A stretch of 64,000 nucleotides of DNA, taken from Theocolax elegans. Lineage: Eukaryota; Arthropoda; Insecta; Hymenoptera; Cerocephalidae. The notes under the pieces are model-generated. The model was given only the letters and a program-made list of their open reading frames with translations. It made no database searches and had not been told where the DNA came from. Made by a program: the position numbers and the translations under genes. Location of the stretch: NCBI GenBank assembly GCA_026168455.1, contig CM047425.1, positions 20,786,648 through 20,850,647 of the forward strand. The letters run 5' to 3'. This document shows positions 46,941-60,600 of this stretch, in pieces. The number at the start of each line of letters is the position of its first letter. Within the stretch, counting starts at the first letter, position 1.

Positions 46941-47855
46941 TCTCTCTATACACACACGTACGTCTGTGCGCTCTACGGTGAGTTCAACGAGCAATATAGC
47001 GATATGGCTTTTGTGTAAGCTAAGCTTTCTTTCTTCTTTGCTATTTCGATTCTTTTCTTTTTGTTTATTATAATGCTGAATCGACTTATAATTTTTTGTC
47101 TTTCGATTAAGAGACGTTGCTAAACGTGCCATTTGTTTCTTCTTACTTTTATTAAGCAATGGTGTTATACTTATTAGCCGAATATTCATTTATATTATAG
47201 TTTCTTTTATTTAATAAATATTGTTGCGTATAAATAAATACATTTAATTTTATAAACTATACAAAATTTATATAGACAATTAATTTTTATACACTTATGA
47301 AAATTAATTAATCTTACATATCTACTGAAACATGTAGTTTGACAAGCTAATTTTTCCCTATTTTGTTAATATGAAGAAAATTTTGATTTTTCAATCATGC
47401 CGACGAGTTGAAGCCTTGTTAATGTGCACTGTACTAACATGTGATTCCTATATTGTGTAAACCAACGTATGCAACACGTACAAAGGTTCTTCATACTCAT
47501 TGACATGCACATTGAGTGCAATCTACACGCACGAAAGTAGAATTAAGTAAAAACAAAAAATAACAAATCGTACCACAAGAAACCGAAATAAGAAAAATTT
47601 ACATAAGTACAAATCAATATCTGTGTACACGTATTGCCCATGCATTTGCATAGACAGATCGGTCCTACACGATTCCCGAAGTGATTTTCGTTCGAACGAT
47701 CGAATCAAAGTACCATATCCATCAGATTTTCCCAGGCAGTCAATGTAGCAGTGTAAAAGGGGCCATCGATTGGGAAGCGCCTTTTGACATCAACTCAAGG
47801 AGAAAGAGACGCGATGTCTGCACTGACTCTCGCGCGACTTTCGGAATATATATAG

Positions 47856-47857
47856 AA

Positions 47858-47889
<32 letters not shown>

Positions 47890-47924
47890 GGAGATTAAAA
47901 GAGAGAAAGAGAGAAAGAGAGAGA
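47856..47924. repeat. (GA)n-rich microsatellite
   Basis: About 70 bp of GA/GAAA repeat with interruptions. It creates a spurious Glu/Arg/Lys-rich plus-strand frame and a Ser/Leu/Phe-rich minus-strand frame. Confidence 0.9.
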
Positions 47925-50900
47925 CCAGTGAGCAAGGCAAACGTGTACGTATACAACGAGATACTCTCACGCGGCCCTCTCGAAAGGAGAACGTCACTTG
48001 CCTCCGAAGACGAAAGTGCCTTTTTTTGTTTGACCGTTCAGTAGGCAGTGCGCGGCCGAATTTCAACCTGACGATGATGAGACGATGCGAGCCAGTTACC
48101 GACTGAATGCAAATCAACCATATGCAAGGAGCTACTTCTCGGGAAAACGCTGTATCGCTTAAATTATATCAATCGTGATCTTCTTTTTTTGTGTCGTAAA
48201 TACTTATCGATACCACATTTTAACATATATTTCATTTATATTATTTCTCCACGCATATATAAGCTCTGTACAACAACAATGTATTAAAAATAATTAATTT
48301 ATGTCAAATTTAAAAATACATCGCACAGAATCAGAAAAATTTGTAAAGTTACATTAATTAGAGTTATGGATTTTTCATTGCTATACTGAAAAATTATTTT
48401 AATTTGCAATATATTACTCAATTTCGAAAATAACAAATATAATTGAGAAATTACAATTGAATTATATGAAAATGGTAAAATTTTCTAAGAATTTACGTTT
48501 TATATTTTATAATATATACATAAAATGTTTATCGTGATTTCCTAGTAAATTTTTTATAATTATTTTTTTCCTCATGTATAATGTGACTACAATGGTATGT
48601 TAAAACACGTAAATGAGAGTTGCAATACTACAGTAAAATAGGAATTTAACGAATTCAATCTAATTTTTGGTTAAATACGTATTTAAAAAAAACAATTGTC
48701 TTAGTGCTTGAATCTACTAAATATTTATTGGTTTCAAAGAAATATTTTTTCACCAAATGCTTTTTAGTGTAAAGTTTCTTCAAATAAACCGTAAATCATC
48801 AGTTTTAACAAATAACAAAATCACACAAATTTGAGGAATTTGCCATTTAATGCTAATACTCAAACAATATCATGATGTTGAGAGTGGTCAAAGGCGCGAA
48901 TCAGCCTAAGGATTTATCGTGCGAAGGAACGGCGCATAAATTGAATTACTCCCGCGGAATCCGAGGGCGGAAGAAACGTTCCGCGCCTTTTCAATCGTTG
49001 CGCGAATAAATCATCGACACGCTTATCCGCGGTAAGGAACAGTGAGAATAATTAAAGACACCAAAAAAGAAAAAGAGAAAGAAATAAATGATTGTAAATA
49101 TACAGTCGAAGGATTACGGGGGCACGAGAATCGAAGGAAATTACGTCACAGTGAATTGATTTATCAGGTCGAGTCGATGCGATGCGTTGCGTCCGAGTTC
49201 GTTAAGTAATCGCGTGACGACGAAGAGCCAAACCGGATCGATCGTACCGTATTGTGTGGAGACTGTGACGTTTCTCGATGAGCTTGTCTAGGAATGCACT
49301 CAACATTTCCCTGGGGAACTCTATTTTTTCTCTCCTTATTTACCATTACTGTCATACCACCGGATTTTTTGTATATATCAAACTGTTGTATGTCTTTATC
49401 ATATTACACTATAGATTTACTGTTGGGTATTAAATTATTTATTACCACGGTGATTCTGGGATCATTTTTTTGTTTCTTCTTAAAGACTTTTTAATTATAC
49501 ATTGTGTTTTATCGATACTACACGCATTATGAAATTTGTTTACGTAATTGATTATTATAGTCAAAATGATTTTCTGATTTATATAAGTGTATTTTATTGA
49601 ATATAAAATAAAAAAAATGTACGTTCTGTTTATCCCCTAAAAAACTTAAGCGATGAATGAATAAAACAAAATTTTAATAGGTTCACTTCTTTTAATAAAC
49701 ATATCAAAGCAACTTTATTTGCAAAGCGCATTAAAAATTTTTAATGGTAGCCACGTACTTTTGCAATTATAATTCGCTACCGACGGTAGTCGGTTGACAA
49801 AAAGCAAATAGATAAAGGCAATCAAAAGTACATCGGACCGAAGAAATACTTAAATCTATTCAATCTCACATACATACGAAAAACGTTCTATAGCAATGTT
49901 TGCTCATGCACGCCTGTTCAAACGTCGTCGATTTATTTGAACGATTACGGAGAATGTAAAACTGTCACCGGCCAAGAGATGAGCTTGGCTTTGTTTTTGC
50001 CGCTATGCTCGTCTTTATAATAGCTACGCAAAAATCATTTCAACGATTATGACGTTTGCGAGCTGTCGTTTTTTTCTTCTTTATTACCGAGTGACTTCGC
50101 CTAATTGTTATAGAGACTTTTACTCTCGGCAAACACTTTTAGCACGAGCGTTTTTTAAACGTGAGTTACTGCGAATGATAATCGTACATCACAGTGATAA
50201 ATAAACTTTCATCATTTGTGTGTAGACAGAGAAGAAAAACTCACGGCTACTTTTACTCGGCTTGTAAATTAAAACATCTTTATATTTTCGCTCAACAATT
50301 TTTTACACGCTTTCGTTATAATTGTGCAATAACGTATATTTACTAATATTTTTAAAGAATAATATTGTAAGTATAGAGTTTCCTTTTCAATTAAGTTAAC
50401 GATCTTTGCGCATTTTAACACACCGCGTATGTAAGATCATCTTTCACGATTTTCTCAAATTTTATAATCCTGCTAATCGAATCAAGATAATCTCGCAGTT
50501 GTATAAATATACCAACTAAATATTTGCAACTGGTTTACATTCGAAAAATCTATGTAAGCCAATGCATTAAAATATAATAAAATAGATAGTAACGAGAGAG
50601 ACGTTACGGAACAGTCGATAAATTTGATCGAGCAAGCGGATAATCGCGTCTCCGCGTGTCCCAATTAACTACGATCAGAAGCGGAAAAAAGTCGCGAGAA
50701 ATCCACTTACAGATGTTACCGTCCTTATCGTCCCAAGATTATACCAACGGGCGACAACTTTGCGAAAAACGAATAGAAATTCTACTGTGGAATGTGCCAT
50801 CGAGTAGCGGAAGATCAAATACCAATGGTCGATTTAAACAACACCGTAACGTGTTTGCCGTGTACCTCGAAATGTCTAAGGGTAAATAATAATTGTATGG

Positions 50901-51979
50901 CTAATATTATACTAAACGTAATTATTTTATAAATTTATGACGTAGCAGTCAGATATTTACTTTTTTACGAATATACCTAGATACGGTTTGGAATATTAAT
51001 TATTGACGCGTTTCATTAATTTATGCGTATAGTTATTTGTTTACCTTTATGAATTGTAAACGGACTATAAAATATATTTTTCATTTCCTCAGCTTAATGA
51101 AAATTCTAGTTTTTTACACAATACTCGGGTGAATTAGAGCGCTGTCAATCGTTGCAGGTGATTATGAATATGTTTCAAAACGTTGCAATAGAATTTTGTC
51201 GTGTCGATTATTTACGATCGGTTAGATGTAAACTACACATTTAATGTGATTTATATTTATATCGAGTCCATTTAAATTTATTAGCAGGATTTGTTATTAA
51301 AAATTTAAATGTAAAATATAGTTCTCGAATAAAATAGAACCTTTACAAACCGTTAGTATGATCACATTTTGATGTAGGTATTAAGTTTCAAAGCAAATTT
51401 AAATAATATTATTTATCATATGAAATTATAGCTACTGTATTGTAATTACGAAAACCAGGAAAATATATATTTATGTTTATGTAATTCTTTATTTGTGTAC
51501 ACTTTTGTTATGTAAAACAAATTTTACTTTTTCTGCAAGTACGAAATATTGTTATTTATAACAGACGATTAAATGATTTTCTTTAAACACTATATAATTA
51601 TGATAAGTATTTGTACTCGTATTTAATATAAATTATATTGCAATTCTATATGAAACTTTCTTAAAAAGTGTTATACAATAGCGTGTGATAAGCACTGCCT
51701 TTAAGAGACGCAATAGCTTTTCAAGTTACTGATTGTTCAAGGTGATAATGGAAAATCATGTTAAATTTGTTATTATAGTTTAATAGACTCGAAATTGAAG
51801 CTATTTAAACATTTTTTAAATAATTAAAATTACAGAAAATCGTTGGTATGGTTAATATACTACTTTGTACTTTCAAAAATTTAAAATCATATTAATTTAC
51901 ACAAGTGTAAAAGTTATTTGAAAAAATATTTTATACAGAAAGTACATTTAAATATCGTTCAACACATCACTAAATCCGA

Positions 51980-52213
51980 ATGAACAGTTTGTCTACTGTA
52001 GAAATAAGCCAGGAACCAAGTGAACGAAACCAAACACTAACATCCGCAAATGTGTGCTCTCCGTATACGAATTTGCGTAAACGAAAACAAAAGCGAGACG
52101 TCGAAACGTACTCGGGTCGTAAAAAGAAAAAGATAAAAAATGAGCTTGTGAATAGTTTGAGTGTAGACGAGAAAGGTTTAGCTCGACATCACCTCCCTTT
52201 AAAGTATCTATAG
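51980..52213 (+). CDS. Unrecognised 77-codon ORF with two basic clusters
   Basis: Starts at ATG 51980 and ends in TAG at 52211-52213. It contains two basic clusters, LRKRKQKRD and GRKKKKIKNE, which resemble a bipartite nuclear localisation signal, in an otherwise polar peptide. The frame continues after the single TAG for 52 more codons (see the next ORF). No family recognised. It could be a degraded gene, an exon whose acceptor is CTATAG, or chance. Confidence 0.2.
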   Translation: MNSLSTVEISQEPSERNQTLTSANVCSPYTNLRKRKQKRDVETYSGRKKKKIKNELVNSLSVDEKGLARHHLPLKYL

Positions 52214-52222
52214 GTCTCTCCC

Positions 52223-52372
52223 ATGGCTGGGCAAAACGCAACTTACAGGAGACGTACATTCAAAACGCAAGCTAGACATATCGTGCAAACCAGACAGCGT
52301 GCAATTAGCATACCAGAGCGTTCTAGGAAACAGCAAGTCATTCGTTCGGGCAATCCGCCGCCGAACCGGTGA
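52223..52372 (+). CDS. Short 49-codon ORF, in frame with the ORF upstream
   Basis: The ATG at 52223 has a favourable context (CCCATGG), and the frame runs to TGA at 52370. It is the same reading frame as the ORF ending at 52213, only three codons after its TAG. The peptide is Arg/Gln-rich (begins MAGQNATYRRRTFKTQ). No family recognised. Confidence 0.18.
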   Translation: MAGQNATYRRRTFKTQARHIVQTRQRAISIPERSRKQQVIRSGNPPPNR

Positions 52373-53119
52373 CTCACGTGCAACACTGAAAATTTATATC
52401 CATGTGTCGCGCGACCTGGACAGCCTTTAACCCTTCCACGCTCTTGGATGGGCTTCTCGTGTGAACGGAAATGTTTTATAGATTTTATTGAATACGTCGA
52501 TGGAGAGTGACTTTTATTTTATGCTTATTCTCCTTTTGTTTTCACCTTCAAATTTATGGAATTTTCAAATTTCTGTATATTATTTCCATTCGATGTGAAC
52601 CAATGCAAATATTAATCTAATTGAACTTCATTATAATCCATCGTTTGAAAATCTATACTCACTATATTGTCGCATTCTTGCTTGTCCATTATATCCATTT
52701 TCTAATTATTGACGCCAATTATTCACAAAGATGTTATCAATTTTAATAATCACCACAATTAGTTCGTTTTTTCTTCGAATTTTTCCTTGTATTAAATGTA
52801 AAACAGTTACGATTTATTAAATAAAAGCAATACTTAATTAGAGTGTACAATCGCACATTCCTAGTTGGTATAATGCGCGGATTTACATATACTTTCTTAA
52901 TAAGATTGAAATAAAATGAACGCATGAAGTGAAAAACAAGGAAACACATCAGATAAGTAGTTACGCGTGAGATTCAGTCAGTCGTACAACACAGCAATGT
53001 GCATAGATTTTTCGTTACACGTATTTTTAATTGCCTCTTTCTTGTATACGAGTTTACCTACGTAAATTTTTCCACCCTTTTTTTTGTTACGTATCTCCAA
53101 TGAATCATTGATAATTCCA

Positions 53120-53169
53120 AGCAGCAGCAGTAACAGCAACAGCAGCAGCAGCAGCAGTAGCAGAAGAAG
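53120..53169. repeat. CAG-rich trinucleotide repeat
   Basis: About 16 AGC/CAG-type triplets with a few AAC and GTAG interruptions. On the minus strand it reads as poly-Leu, which explains the hydrophobic small frame there. No coding context supports translation of a poly-Gln or poly-Leu protein. Confidence 0.9.
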
Positions 53170-54830
53170 TAAGAGCAATAACACAATCAAAATAAATTAC
53201 GACAATAAATTTCCGTAAATGTTTACTCATACATAAGAGAATTTACAACATTGCTTCCTGTGATTGATTGACATCGTGCAAGATTTGTCATTACATTTTT
53301 AAATCAAGGCCGAAATATACATGCACTTTAGAAGAGTTTAAAATACCTATAACGTATATTATACTTAAGAATGAATCACGCGAGAGTTTTTATCCATCGA
53401 TGCAAATCTTATCCGTGATTATATGTAATACATACACATGTGAGTCTACAGCAACGCTTGCAATTTTATCTGTAAAATCCGTTTAAAAATTCTTTAGCCA
53501 ATGAAACCTCGATTGTGTTTGAGTGATTTGTGAATGAAATTAAACGAGACGCATAAACTCCTCGGACGCGATGCTAAACGTTGGTATTCATTTCCAACCC
53601 TAGTATCACTTTTTCCATGATTATCCCTATCGTAAAATTATAATAGAAATTTAATAACGATAACCGTCATGCTACCGCGCTTCTCGTCAAAGAATTTAAT
53701 CTGCATTCACCGAAATAACGCTCTGACTCGCGATAAAGAGAAGAATGAAAAATAAATTTAGCGATAAGGACAGAGAATTAAAAATTACGATATGTCCCGT
53801 TAAATCAATACTCTAGTTAACCACGTGGCACATACCGCTCAATGCGCCGATGGTGTTAGAAGCAGTTCACTGAGCGCGCGATCAATCTCCAATTTGATCT
53901 ATCGACTCGTCGTTCTTAGCTGCCTCTTACATCTATAAGAATAGTATGTGTATGTGTATATGTATATAAAGAAAAAATTAACCCAATACCACGGTGGCGC
54001 CAAATTTTTGTTTTAATTGTACCAGTATAATTAACGGTTGTACGTTTATTGCTTAAAAATAAAGCAATACCACCGTTTTAATTACGCGATCCAATCGAAC
54101 CAATGTATCTTAATATAATTGCTTTATTTTTATTTCACTCTCGGATTATTTTTTTTTCATCATCGAGATTTTAATAGCTTTTATACACCTAAGTAGTTAA
54201 GGATGCGTTTCATGCGTTCATTTTTGGTTAGATAAGTTATCGATCATTGTAAATATAGACTGTCGGTTTATTAATGTTAAATCACATCGTCAAAGTATAA
54301 CCATATTTATAACTGAGGTGGTGTGTGTATACATACATACATACAAAGGCAGTAAAAATAATTTCGATTGAAATAAGAGTTTTAAAGTTTTAAAAGCATT
54401 ATATGAGTTATGAACTCTCGAAAAATTATTGCGATCGTTAGTTATGTATTACAAAATTACTTTTGATATTATCGTATGATATGAGTTGCAAGGTTTCAAA
54501 TTAAAGTGACAAGCTATTATATAAAATTATTTTACTCTAAGATTATTCATTGGATAACTCGTATTCGAATAACTTTTTGTAATTAAAATATACAAAATAT
54601 TAATTGCTTCTTTATTGTTTTAAGCAAGTATAATAGCTAGCTCACTTGGTAGATTAAATTAATAACAGAAAAAAAAGTTGAAACGAAAAATCATTAATTT
54701 TTTACGTATTTTCGCACCGAATCACAATAAATAATGATAAGAAAGATCGAAGAGACGTAAAACACTGATTATAGCTTAGGCTGAAAGTTACATTACACAT
54801 GTACATCGAGAATAACATTAGACGACATAA

Positions 54831-55436
54831 TCAATCAAGGACACTTTTGAACATCTTTATTTGAAAACTGTAAAAACTAAAAGAGCTATTGATACCAGCA
54901 AAAACATCTTCATTACATCGATGTAGATGCAGGATGTAGCTTTCGTTACGTTTAATAACTAAACCGGAATAACCGTATCGCGTCGAGAATATATAAATAT
55001 AAATGAATACGGGAATCCAAAGCATTAACTCGACGAGATTCGCATTAGAAAACGAAAGAAAAAAAAACTCCGATTTTTTATCGAACTGTGAGTCAGCATT
55101 GGGCAAGCCCTCGAGAGAGACAATGCATCGCGTGTCGATCGATCGATCGATCGGCCAAACACACAACACACCGATATTAGGCGATCGGCTTATGTAATAC
55201 CCCACTACACTATTATATGTCGCAAACGTATAGATTTGAAAAAAAAGTAAAAAGGTATACACACATAGGCAGCGCCCATGCAAAAGACGCGGCCCACAAA
55301 AGATGTATATGTGAGTGTGTGTCGCTACATTTATCTGGGAGCCGTCCGTAATAAACTCGCGGCTCTTTCGCAAGGGGAAAGAGCGCGCAGGATATAATTT
55401 ATATGGGCTCGTTGAGATTGCACAAGAATCGGGCAT
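54831..55436 (-). CDS. Unrecognised 201-codon ORF
   Basis: Starts with ATG at 55436 and runs 606 bp without a stop, the longest ATG-initiated frame outside the retrotransposon. The peptide is rich in Tyr, Phe, Ile, Ser and Cys and includes translated simple repeats: THTHIYI from an ACACAT run and PIDRSID from (GATC)n. No signal peptide, domain or family recognised. Local GC is higher than average, which lengthens chance frames. No splice sites make it an obvious exon. Confidence 0.15.
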   Translation of the reverse strand: MPDSCAISTSPYKLYPARSFPLRKSREFITDGSQINVATHTHIYIFCGPRLLHGRCLCVYTFLLFFQIYTFATYNSVVGYYISRSPNIGVLCVWPIDRSIDTRCIVSLEGLPNADSQFDKKSEFFFLSFSNANLVELMLWIPVFIYIYIFSTRYGYSGLVIKRNESYILHLHRCNEDVFAGINSSFSFYSFQIKMFKSVLD

Positions 55437-56572
55437 TGATGTGCCACGGTGCGTGGTTTAGCTTTGGGTTAGGCTCGATTCGGGTATGTGTGTCGCGAAA
55501 CTGGGTCATTGGCCCGAAATATCGATTGAATCGAGAGGACGATTTGCCGGTAAAAAATTGTCCCCGCCTGGTCATGTATTCAAGAGGGCAACGTTATTTT
55601 TTTCCTTTTCGGTTAAGAAAGTTATTTTAAGAGGATTGGATCAGCCAGGAAGATGATAAGATTGATGCGGTCAGGTATACAAATACATTTTTTACTTTCG
55701 AAAGAGTAGACAATTCGTCAACGAGCACTGACGCGATATAGTTGTTCAGGATTTCCTTATTCTTCTAGCGAGAATATTTTTAGACCGTCTGGATATAAAA
55801 CTATATGCACATACGCTTTTTCCGCATTATTCGAGCATTAACTGGAGTAAAAATGCCGCAACGGTACATTGAGTTTCGTGACAGCTGTGAATCGGTGAAC
55901 AAAATTCTTAACTGTGATTGAAACCTTTACAAACTCATCCATTAAAGGGAAAGACATCGAGGAAGTTTACTTTTTATGTTTTATTTATTATTTCTTTGTT
56001 CGCAATGTTACATTAAAACGCGATGTAAAGTACTGTAAAAATGTATATACATTTCCCCATTATTTCAACAGTGCCGCGGATTGAGCAATATTTACAAGCG
56101 CAAATTAATCAAAATTAAAACTATAGAACGTGCAGGGAACAACAAAAAATAATAAACAAATTGATTGACACGGTACAATCAAGTTAGATATAAATTCGTG
56201 TAGATATCAAAAGACACACGAACTTCAATGTAAGTACATTAAATCTAACATTACGCGCTCGACGGGACAAAGGATCAGCATCAGCGCAACGGGGGCGCCA
56301 ATCCAACGCCCTGCGATAAATACACGCGAACGCAGTGCCTGCGTGAGTCTACCTGAGCGATATCGTTCGATCCCGATAATGCGAGATCTTTATTGTGTAC
56401 GTTTTAACAAGGCGGATTTCGGGAAATCCGCAGTGAACGCTTTGGTATAATTTATCTTTCTCCCTTTTATTATATTCTATGCCCGAGATAAAGAATAAAT
56501 GTTTAATCGAACCTTGCACGATTATCCAGGTGAATGTCGTATTTACTTTTATAACTAGCGCGTATTATACGT

Positions 56573-56614
56573 GCACGTAGAGATATATATATGAAAATAT
56601 ATATCTCTACGTGC
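56573..56614. repeat. Perfect short hairpin with 18-bp arms
   Basis: Arms 56573-56590 and 56597-56614 (GCACGTAGAGATATATAT and its complement) flank a 6-nt loop, ATGAAA. The stem extends by two G-T wobbles and a C-G pair outside. It is too short for a typical pre-miRNA and may be a cruciform-forming or RNA-hairpin site. Confidence 0.8.
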
Positions 56615-57635
56615 GTGTGTTTCTGTTTCTTTTGATATTTTCATCGATTTATTGGTTATTGCTCGATCGATAATTTAAGGTCCCGTTAAAAAATATCGAT
56701 TGTTTATATATGTAGAATAGATTTTCTAATTGCGGTCATAATTCATTCTGTGTGTATATGCACCGTGTATATAGATTGGATAAAACAATTGGTGTGTTGT
56801 TCTATTACAATGTTGCGATCGGTTTTAAATAAATCAACCATTAAAATTGGCAAATGAAAATACAGACAAATTATTATAATTAATGGAATATTATCGTTAA
56901 TGATTTACTACTATATTGTTTTTATAGATTGACAATATATAAATGTACGTCTAATTAAAATCAATGACAAATACAAAGTGGAAAATTTGTCGAATATTGG
57001 GAGAGGTATAGGTATATGTAGTTTAAAGGAATTAGCTTAAACGGTCGTATATTTTTAGTAAGTAGTATGTAAATTCCCATAAATCAGTAACCCGAAGGTA
57101 CGCTACTTAACACTTGAATTTAATTAACATTGGAAAAATGCTGCAGCGGCTTCGCAGAAATAGGAGAAAATCTTATCACATGCAAATCGCGGGGAGACTC
57201 GTGCAAGTCAATAACCTCGTGAGTTTACAAGTTCGATAGTGGAATTAAAGCCAGGCAGGCTTCCTTATTAAAGCAACGCCTCCCCGACATCCTTATATAC
57301 AATATCGCGCATGTACATAGAGACGCGTGTTAAAATAACAAAAAAAAGGTATACGGAGTGACACGCGAAATCCCGAGTGTAGTGTACTTAAATCGAGAAA
57401 AACTGGCATCGGGTTTATGTATATCTATCTATACGTACACACACACACAAAATAGGTCAGCAGCACAGTTAGATAATCGAAGGCAATCGCGCGTCGGCGA
57501 ATATTATCCCACACTCTATTCCTTGATTTCTATTCCCTTATAAACACGCGCCGAGGCCGGTCTTGAGCAGCTTTTCTTTTTGTCGTGTCTTCGATAGACG
57601 TTACCTATTTGTAAACCTAAGCTTTAGTTCTCGCT

Positions 57636-57656
57636 TCTCTCTCTCTCTCTCTCTCC
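57636..57656. repeat. (CT)n microsatellite
   Basis: About 10 CT units in tandem on the plus strand. Confidence 0.85.
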
Positions 57657-60600
57657 CTATGTAGATTTGGAATAATCTCTAAATGTGTATATAACGAGCC
57701 GGTAGCGGCCAAGTAACAGCGAGCCTATATACAAATAAACTACGATTTAACTATTCGAAATCTACATGTAATAGCTAACAATTGTTGCAGTTTTCAAGGT
57801 AAATTGACACGACCAGGATATAACCTTGTATCCGAAGTAAGAAAGACATTTTTTATACTTATAATCCTGTACATCAACATTTATTTATTGAAGGTTCGAA
57901 ATTTTCTTTCAATTTAAGTAATTTCATCATTTTTATTCTCACGTAGTCTTTATTACATTTTTAATAAATATTAATAACTTACTTAAATTCACGAAATAAA
58001 ATTATTTGCATGCGGTAGAAATAAAATAATAAAAAAAATATATTAAACACACAGCGAATTATAATGTAAATTTCTTTTATCGAAGACAAAGTAATAACTA
58101 TAATATCTTGTCTCGACACTGGAAAAATATTTATCTTGATACATTCGTATAAATATATCGTAACCAATTAAAAATATTTCCTTTATCTACGAAAATAGAT
58201 ATGTTTATACGTTTCTACATTTATACGGATAGAAATATTCTATTTACTAGCAGTTTAATGTTAAAAATGCGCTTGATTTAATGATCTCCGAGACCTAAAT
58301 ATTTTAATTAATTTTTTTCATTCTACGCGTGATTCAGAAGTAATTGCTGGACCGTAGATAAATTCTATGCGAAATGACTCACTTGGAATTTCTATTCAAT
58401 CTTACGTTTTATTCTCCCAATATTTATTACATTAATATTAATGATCATTGGTACAATTGTTAAATTAACCCAAAATGTTAATATACATCGCTAAATAGAA
58501 TCTTTTGATCCAAAATTCGTAGTTTTCAAAATTTTAAATTAGAACTTCGAGTAATTAAGTTGAACTAAAATTACTTAATGATTAGCAATGATATGATGCA
58601 AAACATCATTTTACGTCTTGTTATGCCATACCTATGAATAGAAAAATTGTATTAAATTAATCTGGACAACGAGGAATACAATCAAAGTGCGCAAAAGTAG
58701 GACGATTACATAAATAATTCTCGAAATAAAAAATAAATATCAAAGATAATACCGGAAATTATTTACAGATTTAATGCGGCAATTTAGAAATCCTCGCGAT
58801 AGAATAACAATGAAAACTACACTCGAAGATATATATATATATATACACAAAGAGAAACAGGATACAAGAAGAATGAACGTATATCAGTATTTGTGCATAG
58901 AGTTTTGGTGTCAGTGAGGTCAGGATTTATATACAGCGAACGGGGCAAAAGCGCGACTATACCCGTGGCACACGTCGATTTGCGGACACGTCACGTTTTG
59001 CAATGCTCGCCCGATTAGCCCAGACACGACAAAGAAATTAATTTAATTTGCTTATACGCCCGAGTCCACACTTCCGAATTTTTGAGAATACTTACACTTT
59101 TACTTTTATACATCTTACGTATACGTGCGAAAACGAGTAATAGTTATTTATACACTAAGGTAGTATAATAGGCGTTTATTCCCGTGAATGAAAGTTGCTG
59201 CCCGAGCTTGCTGCGATTCGACGTATACTTTTTTTCGCATACTTATTAAAAATGCTTTTATCTTACTCGGACATCGATCGTTCACTTTTACACGATTGCT
59301 TTTATTTATTTTTAATCGTTTTATATAAAATAAAAAAAAAAATATTCGTACAAAAAATGACATACTCGTCATAAAAAAGTCAAACAATATACTATTTCCT
59401 GTTTTTATCATATTTAATGGAAATTCGGATAATGTTTTTTAATCAATTTTTTTTATTTACATATAATTTTGTTTATGTTATGTATAATTAATGAGCGTTA
59501 TTACCACATTTGAATTTTACAGTATTACTTACTGTTATACATCACAAGCACATCTTAAATAGATTGTGAAATAGTTTACAGTTTTGTTGATCATTTTGTA
59601 TATGGTGTATGATGCAAATAAGTAATGGATATAATTTGAATTTCTAATTAATCAATCGCGCTATGTATTACTCGTCTGATGAAAAAAAGTTTGTCTCCTT
59701 AATAGGAGTGATTAATTGCCCTACAAGTGCAGAAGAAAATTTATTCAATTTATTTATTTCACTAAGTGACTTTGAATCGGTGAATGCATTTACTAGCGTT
59801 TTACATATTTATAATTAAGCAATTTAACTTGCTGAAATAATTGTCACATTCAATTAATACAATTTTCGAGGGATAATAGTAAAATTGTCTTTCAGTTCTT
59901 TTGGTGTGCGATAAATTAATCTGTACTGACAATTTTTAGTAGTACATTTTTGAAATACTTAATTTTTTTCTCAGGCAAATGCACCAATTTCAATAAAGAT
60001 TTATTACCAAAAATTGGTGGTATTTATCGGACAGACAGTCTTCCGCGTCCTTCAGCTGATGTTTATAATGTATAAAATTAAAAGAAACAAACAAACAATT
60101 ATATGTTGGAAAGTGTTGCAAAAACTTGGTTCGTGTAAAGAAGGATTATAATAAAATTATAGGGGATTCCCTTAAATTAAGAAAACGTGCGATCGAAATG
60201 ATCGACCCCGAGTTTCCGAAACGAATTTCTCAAACAACCAGTTTTCTCCTTCTATCGGCCCTCTACTTACTATACTTTCGATTTATCGACCAACAATAAT
60301 TATTTTAAAAGTTTTCAGCACGACGAACTTTACCGCTTGCAAAAAAAATTATGTTTTTAATTATAAATAAAATAATAACAAAAACGTTGCAAAATTTTTC
60401 GATTTTATTAATATCGGAATCTTTTCGCGATCGTCAACGACTGTTTAGTATATCGCAAATTTTATCTCTTATTCCGTAATGTCGACAACTCTATAATCGA
60501 TTGACTCATGGGAACAGCAAACTTGAAAGGAAAGATAGAGAGAGGGCGTCAAACCTGCTTGTCGTTGCTCACCAACAGCAGCCTGCTTGTCGCCTGTTAC

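Noticed and set aside
47681..48117. 141- and 125-codon frames on opposite strands
   Set aside because: Both run through the (GA)n microsatellite and translate it.
50700..50790. Possible minus-strand exon ending at GTAAGTGG near 50708
   Set aside because: Donor is good and one phase is open, but the acceptor is uncertain and the phase does not link to neighbours.
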